A DNA stretch of 27,874 nt, from the NCBI RefSeq assembly GCF_023035675.1, contig NZ_CP073145.1, positions 1-27,874 on the forward strand, written 5' to 3'. How positions within the stretch are numbered: position 1 is the stretch's first letter; every line of letters starts with the position of its first letter. This document shows, in pieces, positions 23,955 to 27,874 of the stretch. This DNA comes from Borrelia hermsii DAH. Its GTDB lineage: Bacteria > Spirochaetota > Spirochaetia > Borreliales > Borreliaceae. The translations under genes were made by a program, and so were the position numbers. Below the pieces are notes generated by a model that saw nothing but the letters and a program-made list of their open reading frames with translations, ran no database searches and had not been told where the DNA came from.

Positions 23955-25514
23955 ATGAATAGTATAACAAAAGAAACAAAAAATTTCAAATCAAAAGACA
24001 TAAAAGACCAAATAAAACTAATATTAAATAAACTTATAGAATCAAATAAAGATAAAACATCCCCTGATATTAAAGAAATCTGTGTATCACAAGTTAAATC
24101 ACTAATAATCAGAACATTAAACAAATACGATAGACTCCTTAAAGTTCATTGGGTCATAAATGTAAAAAATAAAAACTACAAGCAATCGAGTGGAATTGAA
24201 GAATATTCAGCAAGTGATATCTACAATATTGTAAGTAAATTATTAGAAAATGATACGAAGAAAAAAGTATGCAGACGAACATTTGAAAGAGACCTCAAAT
24301 TTCTAAATGAAATTGGGTTAATAAAATCTAAAATTAGAAAGTTTGGCAAAAACAAGGGAAGCATTTCTCACTATGTACAAAATATGGAACTTACACATAT
24401 GCACAAAGAAATAATTTTAGAATATCTTAAAGAACATCTTAAAGAAAAGTTAAAGGACAAAAGAATTATTGGGGATTTTGATAAAGACGCAAAAAATACA
24501 ACATTCAACTACACAAACCTTGAAAAGTACGAAATACTACCTAAGTTAAGTCAACATAATAATATAAGCCAAATGTCGCATGTGAAGGGGCCAGCTGTAT
24601 TTAATAAAGCTAATATAAGCTATATAAATAATAAGAATTCTAAAGAAATGCTTTCTAATAAAATTTGTTCCAATAAATCAAAAACAAGACAACCCAAATT
24701 CAAAAGGAATGATGTAGAGACAAGACTTATCTCTAAACATAAAATCGATAAAAGGTATCTAAATCAAGTAAAAGAATGTAGCAATAACGATTCGACTTAC
24801 ATAAATGCACTGATCAATCTAGAGACAGCAATCATTGAATACAGAAGCGAATACTATATTGAAGATATTTTGGAGCATTTCCTAAAGCAATTTAGCAATA
24901 GGTATAAATACAAAGTATGGATGATGATGAGGCGTAAAGACGGCGTGATTAGCGATTATGAGCTCATATGGGAGGGAAGATTTAGAGATTGGTACCCAAA
25001 TAAGTATAAGTTTAATTGTGTTTCTAAAGAGACTTATGGCGGGCATATACGAGTTAGGAAAAAGGCTTCCGATATTAAAGCAAAAGAGATAACAAATCAA
25101 TTGAAACCTGAAGAGGCAGAAAGAATAGAAAGGGAGAGAGAAGAAAAACGCAGGCTTGCAATAAAGAGAAGGGAAGAATATTTGAGTAAGTTGTTTGAAC
25201 GTGAAGCTAAAGAAAGGGAAGAGCGTTTAAGAAAGGCTAGGGAAGATGAAGCTTATCTAAAAGACCGTGCTAGGGAAAGTATGCTTGCTACTTTAGAGAA
25301 AAGTAGGGTAGTGGATATGGGAGTTGATATAGAGAATAATAGAGATAATTCAGCACTCTATGAGAGTATGCATAATCCACCACGTCCGGTTGAGATTGTG
25401 CTTAAGAATAATTTTGAAGGATTTAAGACTACCAAGGGAATTTCTATAGCTAATTTAGGGATCATGCTTCCAAATGAAGAACAGAATCAAATTTTAGGTG
25501 AAAAGGAGATATGA
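23955..25514 (+). CDS. Winged-helix protein, 519 aa; candidate replication initiator or early regulator
   Basis: ATG 23955 has only a weak ribosome site. Residues about 85-140 form a probable winged helix (CRRTFERDLKFLNEIGLIKS, followed by a basic wing), preceded by helices as in plasmid initiators. A polar Asn/Lys-rich linker (about 180-265) leads to a second globular domain (about 285-375, including MMMRRKDGVISDYELIWEGR and FRDWYP). A strongly charged coiled coil (about 385-450) and a tail follow. It is driven by a strong promoter and followed immediately by the 158-aa gene. It is not one of the usual Borrelia plasmid families as far as I can tell. Replication initiation or transcriptional control are the two readings. 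Confidence 0.8.
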   Translation: MNSITKETKNFKSKDIKDQIKLILNKLIESNKDKTSPDIKEICVSQVKSLIIRTLNKYDRLLKVHWVINVKNKNYKQSSGIEEYSASDIYNIVSKLLENDTKKKVCRRTFERDLKFLNEIGLIKSKIRKFGKNKGSISHYVQNMELTHMHKEIILEYLKEHLKEKLKDKRIIGDFDKDAKNTTFNYTNLEKYEILPKLSQHNNISQMSHVKGPAVFNKANISYINNKNSKEMLSNKICSNKSKTRQPKFKRNDVETRLISKHKIDKRYLNQVKECSNNDSTYINALINLETAIIEYRSEYYIEDILEHFLKQFSNRYKYKVWMMMRRKDGVISDYELIWEGRFRDWYPNKYKFNCVSKETYGGHIRVRKKASDIKAKEITNQLKPEEAERIEREREEKRRLAIKRREEYLSKLFEREAKEREERLRKAREDEAYLKDRARESMLATLEKSRVVDMGVDIENNRDNSALYESMHNPPRPVEIVLKNNFEGFKTTKGISIANLGIMLPNEEQNQILGEKEI

Positions 25515-25515
25515 C

Positions 25516-25992
25516 ATGAGGTTTAGTTTGAAATATCTAGCAAGAAGGCTATATATAAAGCGCCATAGGTTTTGGAATACCTATATGAGCGATGAAGTGC
25601 AGTCTAAGAGAGCAGACGATACAATAATTAATTTTCCAATACTTAGCCCTGCAGACATTGACTATGAATATGTATATGCATACGTTAAAGATTGGGTAAC
25701 AAAGAAATATACAGATGATCTTGACATTATGATTAATAAAATAGGCAATGATGATTATTATTGTGAAACAAAGCGTGGTTCTTTGATGAATAATATTTTG
25801 GATAGGATTCATGAAGATTATAAGGAAATATTTCTTGGTAACTTAGAAAAAAGGGTTGTTGATAAGAATCCTGAGGTTGTTGTTAAGGGGTCTGGGGATG
25901 TTGGCTCCTTAGAGACAGAAGAAGCTTCTGAAGGGAAATTACAAGCTAAGCAAGTTAAGACTGCTAAAAAAGCTAAGTCAGCAAGCCCTTAG
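25516..25992 (+). CDS. Unknown 158-aa protein coupled to the 519-aa gene
   Basis: The start is ATG 25516, seven bases after AAGGAG that lies in the last codons of the previous gene; a GTG at 25498 is less likely. Basic N-terminus (MRFSLKYLARRLYIKRHRFW), an acidic/aromatic middle (DIDYEYVYAYVKDWVTKKY) and a C-terminal Ala/Lys-rich tail resembling histone-like tails (AKQVKTAKKAKSASP). The translational overlap suggests it works with the 519-aa protein. The function is unknown. Confidence 0.75.
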   Translation: MRFSLKYLARRLYIKRHRFWNTYMSDEVQSKRADDTIINFPILSPADIDYEYVYAYVKDWVTKKYTDDLDIMINKIGNDDYYCETKRGSLMNNILDRIHEDYKEIFLGNLEKRVVDKNPEVVVKGSGDVGSLETEEASEGKLQAKQVKTAKKAKSASP

Positions 25993-26046
25993 GGTTAATG
26001 CTATTTTGATTTATGTGATTTATTGCTTTTTAATTAAGTTATGCAA

Positions 26047-26796
26047 TTACTTAAAGATAAGAGTTAATAAAATACCTATAGAGATGGTAATAATAGTCCC
26101 AAACATCCAATTATGAAGTCTTAATGTGCTCTTAAGTTCCATTTTGTTAACATCAATTTTGTTATCCAGGTCTTTAATGTCAGATTTTAATTCATTTCTA
26201 ACGTTGTCAATTTTGTTATCCAGGTCTTTAATGTCAGATTTTAATTCATTTTTAACGTTATCAATCTTGATGTTAAGATTATTCTCAACAGTATCAATCT
26301 TGTTATCCAGGTCTTTAATATCAGATTTTAATTCATTTCTAACGTTGTCAATTTTGTTATCCAGGTCTTTAATGTCAGATTTTAATTCATTTCTAACGTT
26401 ATCAATCTTGATGTTAAGATTATTCTCAACAGTATCAATCTTGTTATCCAGGTCTTTAATATCAGATTTTAATTCATTTCTAACGTTATCAATCTTGATG
26501 TTAAGATTATTCTCAACAGTATCAATCTTGTTATCCAGGTCTTTAATATCAGATTTTAATTCATTTCTAACGTTATCAATTTTGTTATCAAGGTCTTTAA
26601 TATCAGATTTTAAGCTTGCTTCAACCTTTTCAAGCTTAAGGTTAAAAGTAGTCTCTAAATACTCAATATCTTTATAAGTAAGCTCATTGCGATAATATCT
26701 GTAAGACAAATCAGTAGCAATATCTCTATCAATACCAGCTTTAACAAGTTCAGCGATAACCATTTGTTGAGTAACTATCGGTTGAGGAAGTCCCAT
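26047..26796 (-). CDS. bdr: Bdr family protein
   Basis: 249 aa, ATG 26796 with AAGGAG upstream and a TATAAT at 26814-26819. The N-terminus (QQMVIAELVKAGIDRDIATD, then YRYYRNELTYKDIEYLE) is the conserved Bdr domain. A central block of KSDIKDLDNKIDNVRNEL (18-aa) and longer KID-containing (29-aa) units forms a coiled coil. The C-terminal helix (NWMFGTIITISIGILLTLIF) is the inner-membrane anchor. Bdr genes occur on nearly all Borrelia phage-type plasmids; their precise role is not established. The gene is convergent with the rightward genes. Confidence 0.95.
   Translation of the reverse strand: MGLPQPIVTQQMVIAELVKAGIDRDIATDLSYRYYRNELTYKDIEYLETTFNLKLEKVEASLKSDIKDLDNKIDNVRNELKSDIKDLDNKIDTVENNLNIKIDNVRNELKSDIKDLDNKIDTVENNLNIKIDNVRNELKSDIKDLDNKIDNVRNELKSDIKDLDNKIDTVENNLNIKIDNVKNELKSDIKDLDNKIDNVRNELKSDIKDLDNKIDVNKMELKSTLRLHNWMFGTIITISIGILLTLIFK
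26140..26625 (-). repeat. KID repeats (54-bp and 87-bp units) in bdr
   Basis: In-frame units differ by a few bases, for example 'aatgtcaga' versus 'aatatcaga'. The order short/long/short/long suggests past recombination between units. Confidence 0.9.
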
Positions 26797-26826
26797 AAAA
26801 TCTCCTTATAAGTATTATACATTGTT

Positions 26827-27630
26827 TTATTGCAAAAGGATATGAGAGAATAGTTGTTTTTGAGTTCTATTAGTTAATTTATAATTAATACCAAGTTGTT
26901 TGAGGTGTAGATTAATATAAGATTTGAGCGTATGTAAGTTTTTATTTGATTTATTATCAAGGAAAAAGGATTCAATTAGGGTAGCAATATTAGAGTACAA
27001 TTTATTATTGCTATTTTTATAGAATAGTAAATTAGAAGTATGTATGCGTAATGATTGAAAAGAATTAATAAACTTTAAGTTTTTATAGCTATTTAGAGGA
27101 GTAGTTTTGCTTACAAGTTTGATATGCTTATGTTTTAGATTTTGTGAAGAGGAGTGGTTATAAAAGCAAAAAGCATTTTTTCTATGGGAGGAATTAAGAA
27201 TAGTATAGTAAATGGATTCTAGATGTTTAGAGGTGATGTTTGCTAGGAATAGTTTTTTAAGAATACGATTAATTTTCCAAGCAAGGATAGTAGAATTAAG
27301 CTTTTTTAGAGAATAAATGGCGTTTGTAATTAGTTTTGGGTTAAGCAAAGTATGCTTTTTAATTTGTAAACCAGAAGATAAAGTATAAGAAATAATATTA
27401 TCTGTAAAGTTAGTGATAGTAAAATTTTTGTTATTTAGAGTGGACAGAGGTATACCGGAAGAGAGGATAATGCCAATTGATTTAAGTTCTGTACTATTTG
27501 ATAGTAAGAAATAATTTTTAGAGAAAGAAATAATTTCTTTAGGATTTATTTCAAGTGAATCGGTAGTAGATATTTTGGTAATAAATTTTTTAGATTTGAT
27601 TTTATTAAAAATATTTTTTATACTAATCAT
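26827..27630 (-). CDS. Very basic 267-aa protein next to iterons; replication-protein candidate
   Basis: ATG 27630, without a clear ribosome site. The frame is open for 267 codons in DNA where stop codons are frequent, so it is a real or recently real gene. The product is rich in Lys, Asn, Ser and Leu with very few acidic residues, hence strongly basic and likely to bind nucleic acid. No membrane segment or lipobox. Its start lies about 30 bases from eight direct repeats and about 230 bases from the right telomere, an arrangement like a replication initiator beside its iterons. I do not recognise the family, and the function is inferred only from charge and context. Confidence 0.72.
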   Translation of the reverse strand: MISIKNIFNKIKSKKFITKISTTDSLEINPKEIISFSKNYFLLSNSTELKSIGIILSSGIPLSTLNNKNFTITNFTDNIISYTLSSGLQIKKHTLLNPKLITNAIYSLKKLNSTILAWKINRILKKLFLANITSKHLESIYYTILNSSHRKNAFCFYNHSSSQNLKHKHIKLVSKTTPLNSYKNLKFINSFQSLRIHTSNLLFYKNSNNKLYSNIATLIESFFLDNKSNKNLHTLKSYINLHLKQLGINYKLTNRTQKQLFSHILLQ

Positions 27631-27660
27631 TGTATAGAAATATATATCTATTTATAAAAA

Positions 27661-27842
27661 TGTCAACTTTGGTATATTTTCGTGACAACTATGGTGCATT
27701 TTCATAGCAACTTTGTCCATTTTGGCGTCAACTCATAAAAATAAGAAATGAAAAAAATCAACTTTGTTCATTTTCGTGGCAACTTTGTTCATTTTGGTAT
27801 CAACTTTGTACATTTTCATAGCAACTTTAGTCAATATTATAA
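27661..27842. repeat. Eight 21-22 bp iteron-like direct repeats
   Basis: Copies with the core CAACTTTGTTCATTTT begin at 27664, 27686, 27708, 27729, 27759, 27780, 27801 and 27822. Spacings are 22, 22, 21, 30, 21, 21 and 21 bases, giving two groups of four in helical phase (about two turns). The fourth copy is degenerate (CAACTCATAAAA). This phasing is typical of initiator-binding iterons in plasmid origins. They lie between the basic 267-aa gene and the right telomere. Confidence 0.85.
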
Positions 27843-27854
27843 TTCAAAGAATCT

Positions 27855-27874
27855 CATACTAATAACAAATTATA
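27855..27874. other. Right hairpin telomere
   Basis: Read inward from the end, the sequence is TATAATTTGTTATTAGTATG. It has box 1 TATAAT at positions 1-6 and TAGTATG (one change from TAGTATA) at 14-20, the spacing of type 1 Borrelia telomeres. It is followed inward by AGATTCTTTGAATTATAATA, similar to other Borrelia subtelomeres. Confidence 0.78.

Noticed and set aside
26126..26677. Plus-strand 183-codon frame opposite bdr
   Set aside because: Its Leu/Ser periodicity is the mirror of the KID repeats; bdr on the minus strand is unmistakable.
1..27874. tRNA genes, insertion sequences, integrase
   Set aside because: None could be supported: no cloverleaf-like sequence, no transposase or recombinase motifs.

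Overview
This 27,874-base window looks like a complete linear plasmid of a Borrelia spirochete, more likely a relapsing-fever species than a Lyme species. The evidence is the very AT-rich DNA, a textbook Bdr (KID-repeat) membrane protein, spirochetal lipoprotein signal peptides, a Borrelia-type DUF261 protein, and a sequence resembling a Borrelia hairpin telomere at each physical end (1-22 and 27855-27874). The gene content is that of a siphovirus-like phage carried on a linear replicon, comparable in kind to the phage-like lp28-2 plasmids and distinct from the circular cp32 phages. The species is not determined.

Layout. Left end (1-4,870, minus strand): telomere, a 398-aa lipoprotein gene, a four-helix membrane protein with a C-terminal winged helix, a uniform array of 65.6 copies of a 19-bp repeat (2670-3916), and a coiled-coil repeat membrane protein. 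Two strong hairpins (4728-4804) separate these from the phage operon. Late operon (22535 down to 4871, about 17.7 kb, all minus strand), in transcription order: small holin-like membrane protein, DUF261 protein (probable papain-like lysis enzyme), 119-aa protein, lipoprotein, tail hub/beta-helix spike, two paralogous 259-aa tail fibres, small-terminase candidate, large terminase, portal, scaffold candidate (split at a C8 tract), decoration protein, major capsid, three neck/tail-completion proteins, two near-identical tail-tube genes, the tail-assembly chaperone pair, and the tape measure. The chaperone pair carries a canonical A AAA AAG -1 frameshift site. A divergent AT-rich control region (22536-22930) separates this from the rightward genes: a MerR-like coiled-coil protein, a 519-aa winged-helix protein and a 158-aa protein. 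At the right end (minus strand) are Bdr, a very basic 267-aa protein, and eight 21-22 bp iteron-like repeats next to the right telomere.

How it fits together. The late operon encodes lysis, adsorption, packaging, head and a long non-contractile tail. No sheath, integrase, DNA polymerase or telomere resolvase is visible; the resolvase would act in trans. I recognise none of the usual Borrelia partition/replication families (ParA/PF32, PF49, PF50, PF57/62). The replicon must therefore use diverged proteins. The candidates are the iterons with the basic 267-aa protein, the 519-aa/158-aa pair, and the 19-bp array beside the membrane-anchored winged-helix protein. The large terminase keeps its ATPase motifs, but I could not find the acidic nuclease residues, which may relate to packaging a genome that already has fixed hairpin ends. 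All protein functions are read from sequence by eye; no database search was possible.
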